Source of the DNA: Austropuccinia psidii
Taxonomy: Eukaryota; Basidiomycota; Pucciniomycetes; Pucciniales; Sphaerophragmiaceae
Assembly: GCA_023105745.1 (NCBI GenBank)
Contig: JALGQZ010000004.1
Span: 10,504,451-10,568,450, forward strand
Direction: 5' to 3'
Length of the DNA: 64,000 bases
This document shows positions 23,984-36,398 of the stretch, piece by piece. The notes beneath the pieces are model-generated. The model was given only the letters and a program-made list of their open reading frames with translations, made no database searches and had not been told where the DNA came from. Numbering within the stretch: the stretch's first letter is position 1; each line of letters begins with the position of its first letter. A program made the position numbers and the translations under genes.

Positions 23984-25044
23984 GTATCCCCCTCTTGAAA
24001 CTTGTGGGCTCCTGAACACCATAATACCCTGCCACTGTTGAGTGGCAACTCAAATTCCCCCATTTTTTTGCAAAAATTTCCTTTTTAATTATAATTTCCT
24101 CTTGACTATTATCCTGAAAATCCCCCTTCATTTCTTAACTGTCATACTTGATTTGAATTATCTTCCCCCTTCTTCTAACTTGAGTAAGTCCTTTCAACTT
24201 TGAAATATGCTTCTTCTTTGGATCAAGTCCTTTCCTTCCTTACAAGACATGGCCTTTGGGCTGTATCCCAAAATGAGTGCCATAGAGCCCTTCTGCTGAA
24301 ACGATTGATTGCCAATGAGTATATGTTCATATACCTCATTGTGAATGGGCCAAACTGATGTTTTGGCCCTTATTGCCCTGATTGGGATCCCTTCAAAAAC
24401 TCTTCAAAGGGGGATTCTTGTCCCCATTATCCCTGAAAATGCCTCAAAATGTGGTTTTGGGCCCAATTGGCCCTAACATTGATTTTGGGTTCATGGGCCT
24501 TTCTATTGTGATTTTTGACCCTTTTGGCTTCAGGGAATGTTTTGGCCCCAATTTGTCTTGGGTTGATTTTGGGGTCCTACCGTTTGTGGGCTGTGGGGGC
24601 TATTGGAGACCCCCAGGACAAAAAATGACCCCTGAGCTCAAATTTTCTGGGGCTTCAGGGGTCCCATGGGACCATTAAGATTGCCCATGGCTCAATTGAT
24701 CACATACATGGACTGGGACCATTAGAATGGTCCAGGACCATGAAGATTCTGACCTCCCCAACTTTGCAGGGGAGGTCCTAGGTGGTGACTTCAGTCCAAA
24801 AGAGACATGGACTCACCACCTTAAGGACTTTGAGGGGGGGCCATCATTGAGTTATGGCCCCCACTTCCTTGAGGTCATTTTGTTCAGACTTGAAGTGATT
24901 TAATCTGACTCCTTGAATCTTCTACTTCCATACTCCTTAGTAATGAGTTCCAAACTGAGTGAGCTCACTTAATATTGCCCTTCTGCACCACCAGCATCTG
25001 TCCTTCATGGTTCTGGCATTCTCAGTTGATTTTATTCACTATTA
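23984..25044. other. LTR-retrotransposon-derived non-coding sequence
   Basis: Low-complexity, proline/pyrimidine-biased sequence. A plus-strand frame at 24382-24678 translates to phrases such as GPIGPNIDFGFMG that look like LTR or leader read-through rather than a gene. No reverse transcriptase or integrase motif is seen on either strand. Confidence 0.4.
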
Positions 25045-25587
25045 ATGGCTTCTTCAGGTCATTTTGATCACACCCAAACTTATGATGGCTACAAGGCAGT
25101 TGAAGTTCTTGATCCTTCTTGTACTGTATGTTTTGCAAAGGGAAAGGATTGTTTTGAACATTACAATCACAGATCTTGAAAATTCCACTACTGCGTTCTT
25201 GGGAAGAAGCCATGCTGCCATACTGGGAAGCAAGCTTCAAACGTCAGGAGGTACTTGTGGAGTAAGAAAGACGGGCCTTTTAGAAAGGATTTCCCAGTTT
25301 CTGAGGCCTATACTCTTGATGGTACTTCAGGGTATTCTGCTTGTTAGTGAAATTATTTTATTGATTGAAATGGATACTGATATCTTGATTCAGTGACTGG
25401 TTCTAGGAAGAGGGATGTGGCCAGATGGACTAATGTTGGAGAGCCCCTTCTGGTTGGTGGTAGGCCAATATACTCCAGCTAAGAAGTCCCAATTTCCAGT
25501 ATCAACACTGAAGGCATAGTGAAAAGAATAAGATGAATTGACAATTCCCCACCTGATCCGGATGCTGAAGGTAGTAATGAGCTGGAT
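25045..25587 (+). pseudogene. Zinc-cluster repeat gene, 5' part (interrupted by Gypsy)
   Basis: It starts at ATG 25045 (MASSGHFDHTQTYDGYK) and contains a CxxC-x6-C block (CTVCFAKGKDC) followed by HYCVLGKKPC, in which the first Cys of the second block reads Phe. The motif RRYLWSKKDGPF follows. A 51-nt intron is likely at 25343-25393 (GTTAGT...TTCAG), since removing it joins SGYSA to LTGSRKRDVARWTNVG in frame. A TGA after NHRS and a TAA after IYSS show it is a pseudogene. It is cut at 25587 by a Gypsy insertion and resumes at 58743. From memory, this protein family is abundant in Austropuccinia psidii. Its function is unknown. Confidence 0.7.
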
Positions 25588-27380
25588 TGTGAGCCTTAGA
25601 GGTAATTTCATATACCCAAAAGACCACAAATACAAAAGTAACATATAAATATAAATGGAATAAATTTATTTATATTATTAAAATGAAAATCAAAATATAA
25701 ATATAAATTTATATTCACAATGAAAAATTTAATTACATTAAATTTTGAAATTGTAAAATTACATTTATACTTGAAAAAATTAAGTAAAAATGAATTTGCA
25801 ACAAAATTGTAAAAAAATAAATAAATTTGGAAAAAATATCAAGTAAAAATTATTATAAATTTTTATCCAATAACTAAACATATAAAAATCATTTCACCAT
25901 TGGATTCCTCATAAAAAATCAGGTGGGATCACCTCTGGGTGAAAATCTTGTAACTCAACTCTAAATAAGCTTAAGTTAAGTTTTTAGTATTTTCTGTATG
26001 AAAATTGAAAATCCTCAAAACTTCAATTTAATTCACATCACATATAGTGTTAATCACCAAAATTTGTGTTAAAATTGAGGTGTTGTGTATATTGTAGAAG
26101 CTATGAGGAATTAGAGTATTTTCAATTGAATTCAATTGAAATCTCAAAATGTGCACATGTATTACATAAGTGAACTTTGATTTACATATGAGGTATCAAT
26201 TATTACTGTACTGAAATGTACAACTCAATTGAATTATATATGTAAATTATAAGTATAATACATGATGAGGAATTAAAGGAAAAATAAATTGGAAAGATTA
26301 AATTTGGGGGGGAAAAGGAATTCCAGCTCTAAGGGGGAGCTAGACCCCCAAAGTCCTTGCTGACAGGCATGTGGTGTCAAAATTCACGCAAAGGTTCATC
26401 ACTTTTGGCCTGGAATTGAGCTACAGGGTCTGTGGACTCAATTGATGATGAGGATTTGATACCAACTGGGGTAGGTTTAGCTGTTGCCAAGAGGGTAAAA
26501 CTACCCTTAAGATAAAAAAATCATAGTAAAAACAGCTTTAACTGGTTTCTATGTCTTATACACACATTCTGACGTGTTTTGAAGGCTCTAGACCAGGTAT
26601 TGCTATAGTAACGGCTGATTTAAGGGTCTAAAATGGCTAAAAATGGCTTAAACCGGTGCTTTTTTTGTCTAAACCAGGGTTCAATGATGCCATAATTGGC
26701 TTTTCTGTTGTCAGACTGTTTTTCACGACTGACAAGAGTAAATTTTACTTTTGGAGTAAGAAAATTGATGGCTATAAAAGAATGTCTTCTTTGCCCCACT
26801 TTTCTCTTCATGTTAGAATCTTTTCCTTTTATAATTAGTTTGAACATTGTTAAACCAATCAATAAAACATTCCAACCACCTTTCTTAAATCATTTCAAAC
26901 CTTTTAAGCACGTGAAAAAATCATTATAATCATTGTTTGTAACTTTTATAATAATTTTTACCCCTGAACCACCCTAAAAGTGAATTAAAGCATCTTTCAT
27001 CACTGTTAACTTTGTCACTTTGTTTCCAAATTCACTCTGGTCACTTTTGGGTGTGTTTTTTCTTGAATATTATTTTTGAAGACTTAGTTCTTTAATTAAT
27101 TTCTTGCACTTATTTGCTCAATTAATTCCAATTGAAATTTCTTTTGTAGCCTTAAATATCTCTTGTAGAGTATTTTTGGATAAATTTTTATTTTTGGTAA
27201 AACAATAAATCTTTATAATATTATTATTTTATACTAAGAAAGTTAGAAACAATAAAATTGGCGTGGTTTCTCTTAAAAATAATATTTCTTACTATTTTTA
27301 ATTGATTTTTACCTTATACAAATTTTGAGGACAGGAAAAGTACTTGACTTTTAATCAAAGTTTCATATACACACCTTACA
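25588..27380 (+). repeat. 5' LTR of the Gypsy element
   Basis: 1,793 bp, AT-rich, starting TGTGAGCCTTAGAGG and ending CACACCTTACA. It is collinear with 56974-58742 and with the solo LTR at 59346-61123. A conserved AAGGGGGAGCTA-like stretch occurs in all three. The internal region begins TTTGGGGGCCCAGCC, where a primer-binding site is expected; I do not assign the tRNA. Confidence 0.92.
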
Positions 27381-27836
27381 TTTGGGGGCCCAGCCGTGAT
27401 ATTTTACCTGTGACATATTTTTTTACTCCTTTCAAATCTTTTTTATATTGTAAAATTTAAAAACATATAAAAAATAATTATAATTCAAAAAATAATTTTT
27501 TTAATATTTTAAGTGAGGCTTATATTTTAATTTCTTTTTTAAAATATATTTTTTTTACTTAATTAATTGGTTTTTTCATTAATTCTAGTGTCTGACAACG
27601 TGGTAAGACAAGAAAACATTGAAACAGCCTCATAAGTAACCAGCATTATTCCTGCCAGTACTGTTAATTCTGATCATAATACTACTATTATTGTGACTCA
27701 GGATATTCAACCAGAGCCAATTTCTTCTGAATTAGTCAACTTGGAAATAAGTAATCCTCTTCAGAAAGCCAAATATTTGGCCAATAGTAAGTTTTTCGAC
27801 GCAAGATTACTATTTTAAGCCTTGTTAACCATAATT
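27381..27836 (+). other. Gypsy leader between 5' LTR and gag
   Basis: 456 bp of very AT-rich untranslated sequence with poly-T and poly-A runs. A possible small intron precedes the gag ATG. No other feature is seen. Confidence 0.5.
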
Positions 27837-30200
27837 ATGCCTTCAACCAGGTCGGGAGCCAGCTATAACTCCTCAAGCAGCTCCCAAAAAGGTAATAGAC
27901 GTGATTATGGCAGGGGCCAATCAGGTACAGAAGGAAAAGGGTCAGTTGATGACTTCCAAACAACTAAAATGGGTCATTCTGAAGCTTATAATACCATTTT
28001 ACCTTCAAAAAGAGCTGACACCACCACAAAAAGCCTCAGTGGACATATACAAAGCCAACCACAGTGCATACAACAATGCACTTCAGTTCAAAGAGTACCA
28101 GATCCTTGCAGACATGTGGAAGAATTGCATGAATTCTTACCTGACTGTGAGAAAATTCCTGGTCCATCCCAATACTTGCAAATTGCTCAATGGATGGCAT
28201 CCATTGATGGAGAAGAAGAACATGATGCTTTTGACACTAGAATGGAGGAAAAACAATGCTCCACCACCCAAACCAGTGCCAAAAACAGCCTCAGTGGCCA
28301 GCAGCAGAAATTTAAACGTGAAAAAGCAGCCACAAACTCCAAACAAGGGCAAAGGGAAGGCACCAGCCCCAAAATCTTACAGCAGGGCTACAGAATCCCA
28401 AAGATTCAACAGGATGCCATGAAAAATGTATTTCAGTTGGCCAGAGCCATGATGGAATTACAAAAGAAGGAGGAAGCCAGATTAAAATATCAAGAATGAT
28501 TTCTGATACTTTTGATTGTATTCCAGAGTTGTATAAAGCTATTTCTGATGTAAAAAGTCATCTTTTTGATAAAAATACATCAATTTGTGACAATCTTAAG
28601 ACAAATAACTTGAGTCTGAGCCAAATAAATGATACACTTAAATGCTTTGAAAGAGTTTTAAGAACAATCAAAACTTCAAATAATGATAATTATTTTGGCA
28701 TTAAGATAAATGAACAATCTGCCATTATTAAAGAATTAACAGACAAATATTCTAAATTCAATATTGATGACATAATTGAAACAAGAATAAAACAATCCAT
28801 AAGAACTATCAAAGAAGATAATAAAAAAGCTCTTGATGATATTTAAAAATTGTTTGCTGAATTAAAGACAAATATAGATGCCCTGAAAAAGCATTTTGAT
28901 ACCTCAAGAGAGCAAATATCAAAATTAACAATAAAGTTAAATGAAGTTATATCTGATAATACTAAACAAACAGAATTATGGAATGAGCTGACATATAAAG
29001 AGGATGATCATAAAAGAATGTCATACACTCTATACAAAACTTGCAACATGAATTAAGAAATTCACAAAGGTGTAACAACAGTAAAATGAATGATATTGAA
29101 CAACTGCTAAACACTTTACCAAGAATGTCTATACCTCTGAATCAAAATGAAGATGCAAGAATTCCCAATGGACAAGTATTGGATATTGAAAATTCACAGT
29201 TAAAAAATGAATTTTTTACTTCTTTTCATAACTTAGAACCATCAATGGGCCAAGCACTCTTGAAAGAAGTTCCAAAACTTAAAGAATGGCCTCACTTCAG
29301 TGGTGAAGGAGAGTATGACCATATGGAATTCATAAGAGGTATTGAAATGATCAAAGAGGATTTTGAATTACCAGACAGCTTGGTAACAGCCAGATTTAAC
29401 ACCTTGTTTACCAAATCAGCTCACAGATGGTACATAAAAATAAGACAAGCACATGGACACCAGAGTTGGGCTTGGTGGAAAACCCAAATTATTAACAAAT
29501 GGGCAAATGATGCTTGGAGTTTTAATGTTGAAACAGCCTTTGAATCTGCCAAATTTAATGCTGATCAAGACAAAGCTTTACCATGGTTTTGCCAACAAAA
29601 AGACAGATTAACAGCATGATATCCAGAAATGTCAGAATTTATGATCCATAGAAAAATTCTGAGACAACATGGAGGTGACTCAGAGCATGCTATCAAAAGC
29701 AGGACTACTGAACAATATTCAGCAGAGGATATTATCAATATATTAGAAGAAGTAACCACCAAAACCAAAATTGGTTCTAGTAAGTTGAATCTAAAAACAA
29801 GGTTTAATACACCTTGGAAAGATTCTGTGGACAAAAACCCCAAAGAAAATTCTAATAATATTAAGTATAAATCTGCAGATAAAGTCAGAAAGTCCCATAT
29901 TTGCCAAAGCACCACCCATTTAGCCAATAAATGTCCAAAGAATGGTAAAATCAATGAAATTGATATTGAAAAGGAACCTGATGTTGAAAAAGATGACATA
30001 ATTGAAGACAATTCAGATCATAAGTCATCAATATTTTCTGAATCTTCAAAAGATATAGAAAAAATCAATGCCACTCTTGACATCATGGAATCTTATTCCC
30101 ACTTGCCACAATTGAGCAATGGCCAACTTGATTTATCAAAAGTTCAAGATGCACAACTTATGAAAACAAAGCAAAACAGGGGGAAAGGTTATACAGCTGG
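27837..30200 (+). pseudogene. gag: Gypsy gag region (decayed)
   Basis: ATG 27837 opens MPSTRSGASYNSSSSSQK. The frame changes near 28390, because the frame carrying MISDTFDCIPELYK (from 28496) extends upstream past that point. Further breaks occur at 28844-28846 (TAA), about 29050 (frameshift) and 29617-29619 (TGA). The segment LKEWPHFSGEGEYDHMEF...SAHRWYIKIRQAHG resembles the capsid domain of Ty3 gag proteins. The zinc knuckle near 29890-29940 reads SHICQSTTHLANKCPK, where Ser replaces the expected first Cys, so it would not bind zinc normally. It is cut after TAG at 30200 by a solo LTR. Confidence 0.85.
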
Positions 30201-32108
30201 TGTGAGCCTTCAGGTATATTTTACATACCCAAATAGGCCACAATTATCTTAAAATTAAATTTTGAATTATACATAACTCATAAGTCATGCATATATCCAA
30301 AATTCATCATTTTTTATTTCAGAAAAGATGAATAACTTTTTATTGAGTAAGTAAATCCATGGATTTAAGACCAGATTTGGATTCTACATAAAAATTCACC
30401 TAGGATAGCTCCATAGAGTGAATAAGCTCAAATTAACTCTTTGAGGTGGTAAAATGGAAAATACTTCAATACCACACAAAAGATCCGTGAAAATCTTTGT
30501 TTTTCTTAATTTCATGCCAAAATAATGGGAATGTGAGAAATCCCAAGTTACATATACACTAAGAATAGTGTTATGCATGTTTTGAGAACTTAATATCATG
30601 GTATTCTTACATGGACGTTTGGTACACCCATAGTGGATATCTCACTTTAAGCTTGAATTTCTATTTTGATGTGAAAAATAAGCAAGGGGGACAAAAGACA
30701 TCAAAGAGAGCCAGGGTACCCAACTTCTGAGGCCTCAGAGGTGTGGACAGCTCCAAAGCTGGGATCCATGGCTGATTTTGGCCCAATTAGTAAGCTAAAA
30801 CCTTTTGGAAACTTCGTTACCATGTTACAAATACAGTAAATTATCAGAAAATAGCAAATAACCTGCGATTTTGATGTGCTAAGTAGGTAAAGAACAACTT
30901 AGACTCCTGCGACCATGTCAATTATTAATGACTTACCATGTAGAAGCTCCCAAAGAGTAATTAAAACCCTTTTTGGACTTGTATCCATTGATTTACCTCA
31001 AAGCAACCAGTGAGACACTGATATTTGCAATTCTACGTAGAAATGAGGTAGGAACTTCAAAAATTTATTAAAAATACAATTCTTAATGAATCCATCTGAA
31101 ACCTTCAGGACTAATGGAGAAATTTATTATCCATGGTAAAACCACAAAATAATTACAGTTCTACTAGTAAATTCAAAAGTTTTACTTACAGTCCATTTCT
31201 GACTATTCTACATGAAACACTGAATCTTCAAAAATTCACAGTAATTACAACCTGTGATGAAATTGCCAATAACATTGATAACTTTGAGAAATCAATGATT
31301 CTTTTTGAATAAAAGAAGATTTACGGATGTTACTCCTTTTATTCTTAAGCATATTGGGGTTGGTAGTCAGGTAAAAGCATCAATTAAGCAATTATGATAA
31401 TCTTACGTGACAACTGATGATGCAATCAGTAATCCAAAAAGGATTATTGTTTTCTCACTCACTGGGTTTTTAATTTTGCTCCATGGCACGCCTCTGTGAG
31501 CTGTTGTTGACTTAAAAGAGGCCTCCTCTTGCTGTTTTTTCCAAATCATCATCTTATTATTATTTAAACCATTATTACCAACAAGTAAGTATTAGTTACA
31601 GCTATTCTTAAGTGTTTTAAATCTTTCAGAATCAATCAGAAAGACGTGAAATCATATAATACAACTATATATTGTTGTAATACTGTTATAAATCCATTTT
31701 GATCCTTAAAATCCACAATTCTACGTCAAATCTCTCTATATTATCTTTCAATAAGTTCTTTGGAATAATAGTGAGTGATTTATTTTTAATTCTTAAAGTT
31801 TTTCTCTAAAATTAGTTTTCTTCAAGAATTATCATTATAATTATTCTTGCAAAAGATAGTTATATATTAAAATAATTTTATTATTTTAATAAAAGAAGTT
31901 TTATTATTGAAATCTTCTTGTAATTGATTCTTGTAGACAATTACTGCTAACCGTTAAAATCACTAGTAGTGTTTAACACGTGAAAGAAATAATTCTTGAT
32001 TATTTAATTGTGGTTATAATAATATTTTGTTATTATAATTCATAAGAACAGAAATAGTACTGTTGATTAATAGTAATATAATAATCAGTTTTATAGTCAC
32101 ATCTTACA
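30201..32108. repeat. Solo LTR of a second Gypsy-like family inserted in the Gypsy ORF
   Basis: 1,908 bp starting TGTGAGCCTTCAGGTAT and ending CATCTTACA, flanked by the 5-bp duplication GCTGG (30196-30200 and 32109-32113). The coding frame on both sides (GYTAG then SSCITEVVIDN) joins precisely when it is removed. The ends resemble those of the host element's LTR, but the body is different, so it is a related but distinct family. No internal coding sequence remains, which fits LTR-LTR recombination. Confidence 0.9.
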
Positions 32109-35100
32109 GCTGGTAGCTCCTGTATAACAGAAGTGGTGATTGACAACAAGCCCACCAAATTTTTTCTTGACCCAGGAGCCTTCTGCTCTTGTGTTGGAAA
32201 ATATTTTCTTGAGACTTGTGTACCAAATTTTGAAGACCAATTGTTACCAATTGATGGTATAAAATTAAATAGTGCAAGTAATCCAATGAAAGCATTAGGA
32301 ATTTTTGAGACCAATGTCATATTCCCACACATAAATGGGAATTTAAGAATCACAGTTGAATTTGTTGTTATGGAAAATTGCTCTAGTACCCATTTTATAT
32401 TGGGAAATGACTATTTAATCATGTATGGGATAGATTTGCATAACAACAAAGACAGATACTTTATTATTGGAGACAATAAGCACCAAAAATTTCCCTTTTT
32501 ACCATTTGAAAGACAAATTACAGTAAACAAAGTATCACCAGTCAACTTAGAGTTAGAGAAATTCAAGTCTGAACAGTTAAATGAGGCTGAAATAAGCCTT
32601 CATCTGACTCATAAACAAGAAAATGAACTTTATTCCCTTTTGTATGACCACAGAGGAGCATTTGCTTCAGACAAAGAAGCTCTAGGAGCAATTATTGGTC
32701 ATGAAGTTGACATCATTCCTAACATTGAGAGACCTTATCCACCACTATTAAGAAGACCTGCATATCCAGCAAGTCCAAAGGCAAGAGAAGCTCTAGAAAT
32801 TCATATCAAAGAACTTCTGGACCTTGGTGTAATAAGAAAAGTAGGCCACAATGAAGAAGTAGAAATAACTACACCAGTCATAGTAGCATGGCATAATGGA
32901 AAATCTAGAATGGTTGGGGACTTTAGAGCTCTGAACACTTACACTGTTCTAGACTGATATCCAATACCAAAAATCCAGATTTCCCTTACTCAAATATCTC
33001 AAGCAGTTTATATAACCACTATGGATTCCCTTAAGGGATTCCATCAAAATGTGGTGACACCAAGAGCAAGAAAATACTTGAGAATTATTGTTCATTGTGG
33101 AGTGTATGAATACTTGAGGATGCCCTTTGGTATCAAAAATTAACCTTCACACTTCCAAAGAATGATGAATGAAATCTTCCCTGAAGAACTCTCAGAGGTA
33201 TGGTTAATCATTTACATTGATGACGTTATTGTCTGTTCCAAAACTTGGGAGGAGCACATGTACAGATTGTCCAGAGTTTCGAAAAAAATTCAATCAGTAA
33301 GCATGAAAATCTCCTTGAAGAAATGTCATTTTGGATTTAAAGCACTCAAAGCACTAGGACATGTTGTATCTGGTTTGTCCCTTGAAATTGACAAAAACAA
33401 AGTTGCAGCAGTATTGCTAAAACCTATGCCTCAGAACAAGAAGGAAATTCAGTCATTCTTAGGTTTTGCAGGATATTACAGGCAACACATTAAAGATTTT
33501 GCATCCATAGCAAGACCACTTTATAAATTGTGTGACAAAGACACAGTATTTGAAATGACTGTTGACAGAGTCAAAGCTTTTGAGTCTCTAAGAGAAGCCT
33601 TGACCACTGCTCCACTCTTACTGATGCCAGACTTTAAATTGCCTTTCAAATTGTATATTGATGCATCAGGGGATGGACTGGGTTCTGCACTTCACCAAGT
33701 TCAGATCATAAATGATAAACCTGTAGAAGGACCCATATGTTTCACATCCAGGCAAATCAAACCAACTGAAGCCAGATATGGGGCAAGTCAAATGGAATGT
33801 CTATGCCTTGTCTGTGCCTTGGAGAAACTGAACTAGTTCTTAGAGGGATGTGTTTTTGAGGTGATAACAGATTGTACAGCTGTCAAATCACTTTTAAACA
33901 TGAGAACACCCAACAGGCATATGCTCAGATGGCAAATAGCCATACAAGAATACTGGGGAAATATGACTATTGTTCATAAGGATGGGAATATTCATAAGAA
34001 TGCAGATGTACTAAGCAGATGGCCATTACCAAATAATATTGATAATCCTGCTTATCTGCCCAAAGAAGCTTCACCACAGATCCCAATAGAAGGAATAAGT
34101 GTTACAGACTTGAACACCACCTTCTTTGAAGAAGTCAGGAAAAGTTACACTCAAGATGAGAATTGTAGCATCTTATGCCAATTACTTAACAAAGACTGTA
34201 AAGACAACTCTCTAATACATGCCTTGGATGAAGTATGGGAAAAATCTTATGATGAAGGAAGATTTCACCTACTTGATGGTATAATTTACCACAGGACCAA
34301 GCACACATGTGTAATGACAGTTGTGGACAGGTCATTAATCAATCTTGTACTAAAAGAATGCCATGATAGCCCCTTTTCAGGACATCTGTCTGAAGACAGA
34401 ACAAGAGAGAAAGTAAAGACCTGCATATGGTGGCCAATGTGGCAGAAAGATGTGGAAGAGTATTGAAAAACCTGTGACAGATGCCAAAAGGCAAATAAAT
34501 CCACTGGCAAGAGACTTGGAAATATGATAAAAATCCAAGAACCAAGCATTCCTTGGGAAATCTTCCATACGGATTGGGTAACTGGACTACCACCAGGAGG
34601 TGACAGAAGCTATAATGCTTGCCTAGTAATTGTGGATAGATTCAGTAAAACTCCAATCTTTTTACCATGTCACAAGGATGATACAGCCATGGATACAGCT
34701 CTTCTGATATGGAATAGAGTAGTGTCATGGAGTGGAATATTTACAAATACCATTAGTGATAGGGATCCCAAATTCACTTCAGCACTATGGACAAATCTTC
34801 ACCAATTATTTTGCACTAAGCTGTCTTTCTCTACAGCCTACCACTCACAAACTGATGAGCTGGCTGAAAGGATGATCCAAACCTTAGAGGACATGGTAAG
34901 AAGATTTTGTGCATATGGCCTTGAATTCAAAAATTGTGATGGATTTACCCATGAGTGGTGTACTCTGCTGCCAGAACTGGAATTAGCATATAAAACATCA
35001 ATCCATGCCAGTACCAATCAAACTCCTGCTATCCTAGAAAAAGGATGGAACCCCAAATTACCCCAAGATTCCTCAAGGAAAGATATGATTGAAATACATT

Positions 35101-35506
35101 TCACTACTGCTAGCTTCAAAGGAATTCTACACAAAGCTAGGAAGCATGCACTAAGGTGCATGGAAGACTCCTTTGCATATGCTAAAGACAAATGGGATAA
35201 ATCACATGCAACTCCAGATTTCAAAGTGGGGACCTAGCTCTTGTATCCACCACTAACTTCAATAACATCAAAGGATGTAAAAAGTTGAAAGACTCCTTTG
35301 AAGGACCTTTTGTTATTAAGGGCCTCCATGGAGAAAATGCTGTTGAAGTAGAGTTATCTGAAGAACTTAGCAATAAGAATCCTACATTTCCAGTGAGCTT
35401 GATAAAGCCATATAAATCCAGTGATGCTAAAAATTCTCCCTTGAGGGATAAAATTCCCCAAGCTATACCTTCTGTTGAGCCATCTAGCAGTAAGAAAATT
35501 ACCAAA
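32109..35506 (+). pseudogene. pol: Gypsy pol: protease, RT, RNase H, integrase (interrupted)
   Basis: The order on the plus strand is as follows. The aspartic protease segment has FFLDPGAFCSCVG near 32160, with DPG rather than the usual DTG or DSG. Reverse transcriptase has the YIDDVIV catalytic motif near 33215. RNase H starts at [14 protein letters not shown] (33652). The integrase HHCC zinc finger is near 34360-34490, followed by core residues in HTDWVTGLPP, SDRDPKF and LAERMIQTLE. Breaks include TGA at the Arg of the DRYPIP-type motif (32955-32957), TAA at 33141-33143, TAG at 33834-33836, TGA at 34464-34466 and a 1-base loss near 35230. Copy A is inserted after KKITK at 35506. Confidence 0.93.
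35504..35506. other. 3-bp target duplication AAA of copy A (left)
   Basis: AAA here matches AAA at 56782-56784. Deleting the element plus one AAA restores one continuous Gypsy frame. Confidence 0.92.
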
Positions 35507-35552
35507 CACCGGGGCAAATCTCGTGTCAATCGTTGGCGATTGACTTCACGTC
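35507..35552 (+). repeat. Left terminal inverted repeat, copy A
   Basis: This pairs with 56736-56781. Inside it, GTCAATCG and CGATTGAC are perfect 8-bp inverted arms separated by 4 bp, so each end can also fold on itself. Confidence 0.93.
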
Positions 35553-35640
35553 AAGCAAACGTCAAGCAGGATAAAAGTCGAGCTCACGTCAAGCAAAAAT
35601 CAAGCGAACATTGAGCACACGTCACACTCTGGTCTTACAC
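35545..35640 (+). repeat. Subterminal ACGTCA repeats, left end of copy A
   Basis: Within about 95 bp the motif ACGTCAAGC occurs three times in the same direction, followed by ACGTCACAC. Related GACGTGA motifs lie inside the right end (about 56651-56680). Short subterminal repeats that bind transposase are characteristic of CACTA elements; that role is inferred. Confidence 0.65.
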
Positions 35641-35835
35641 CAAATCCTGTGACATCCAATAATATTGGTTCCCCTGTGCCTTCAACTCAGATTCCTCACC
35701 ACCTGATCATCCCACAACCGTCCGATGATTGGTAAAAATTACACCAGACCCGCCTGTTTGCACACACACACATCAAAGATGTCCTTCAGCCAGTTTTGAT
35801 GTAGGCGGGGGGTTTGACTTCACCAGGTCATCCAT
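35641..35835. other. Left subterminal spacer of copy A
   Basis: Non-coding sequence conserved with copy B 2385-2580. No further feature is seen. Confidence 0.5.
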
Positions 35836-36135
35836 GAAGTGTGCGGGGGCGGGTGCGTTTGCGTGTGCATTGGCATGTGCGGGTGGGTTTGCGTGTGCAT
35901 TGGCGTGTGCGTGTGCATGCGCGGGGGCGGGTGCGTTTGCGTGTGCATTGGCGTGTGCGGGTGGGTTTGCGTGTGCATTGGCGGGTGCGGGTGGGTTTGC
36001 GTGTGCATTGGCGCATGCGGGTGGGTGTGCGTGTGCATTGGCACGTGCGGGTGGCCTCGCATGTGCGCGTGGGTGGGCATGTGCATTGGCGTGTGCGGGT
36101 GGGTGTGCGTGTGCATTGGCGTGTGCGGGTGTGGG
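35836..36135 (+). repeat. GC-rich 30-bp minisatellite
   Basis: About ten copies of a 30-bp unit built from GTGCGGGTGGGTTTGCG and TGTGCATTGGC. The plus strand is G/T-rich and contains alternating purine-pyrimidine runs (TGTGCGTGTGCATGCGCG). All frames are open through it because the period is a multiple of three. It is absent at the same site in copy B. Confidence 0.88.
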
Positions 36136-36398
36136 TACGCAAAAGCCGATTCCGCTTCCGACATGATGATGGCGCAGTTAGAAATTTTGGATGCTGTGAA
36201 AGGTGAGTGTGTGGGTCATTTGATCATTGGACTTGGCTTATTCACACTGTACCCAATGTCAAAATAGTAACTTCTTTGTGGCAATGTGAAATAATGGGCT
36301 TTGCTTGTCACAATGGCATGTCTCTGTCACTAAATTTTGAGGCAATTATTTCACTAGCAAAATTGCTAATGAATCTGAGAGATTTGCATTTTTGTAGA
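36136..36398. other. Conserved spacer downstream of transposase
   Basis: Closely matches copy B 2890-3152. It probably holds the transposase 3' UTR. A short ATG-started stretch (MMMAQLEILDAVKGEC) is conserved, but too short to call a gene. Confidence 0.45.

Noticed and set aside
24382..24678. 98-aa frame with Gly/Pro/Phe-rich phrases
   Set aside because: Resembles read-through of LTR or leader sequence; no start context, domain or conserved neighbour.
35729..36267. Long open frames in several frames rich in Cys/Ala/Gly or His/Thr/Pro
   Set aside because: They are translations of the 30-bp GC-rich minisatellite and are missing from copy B.
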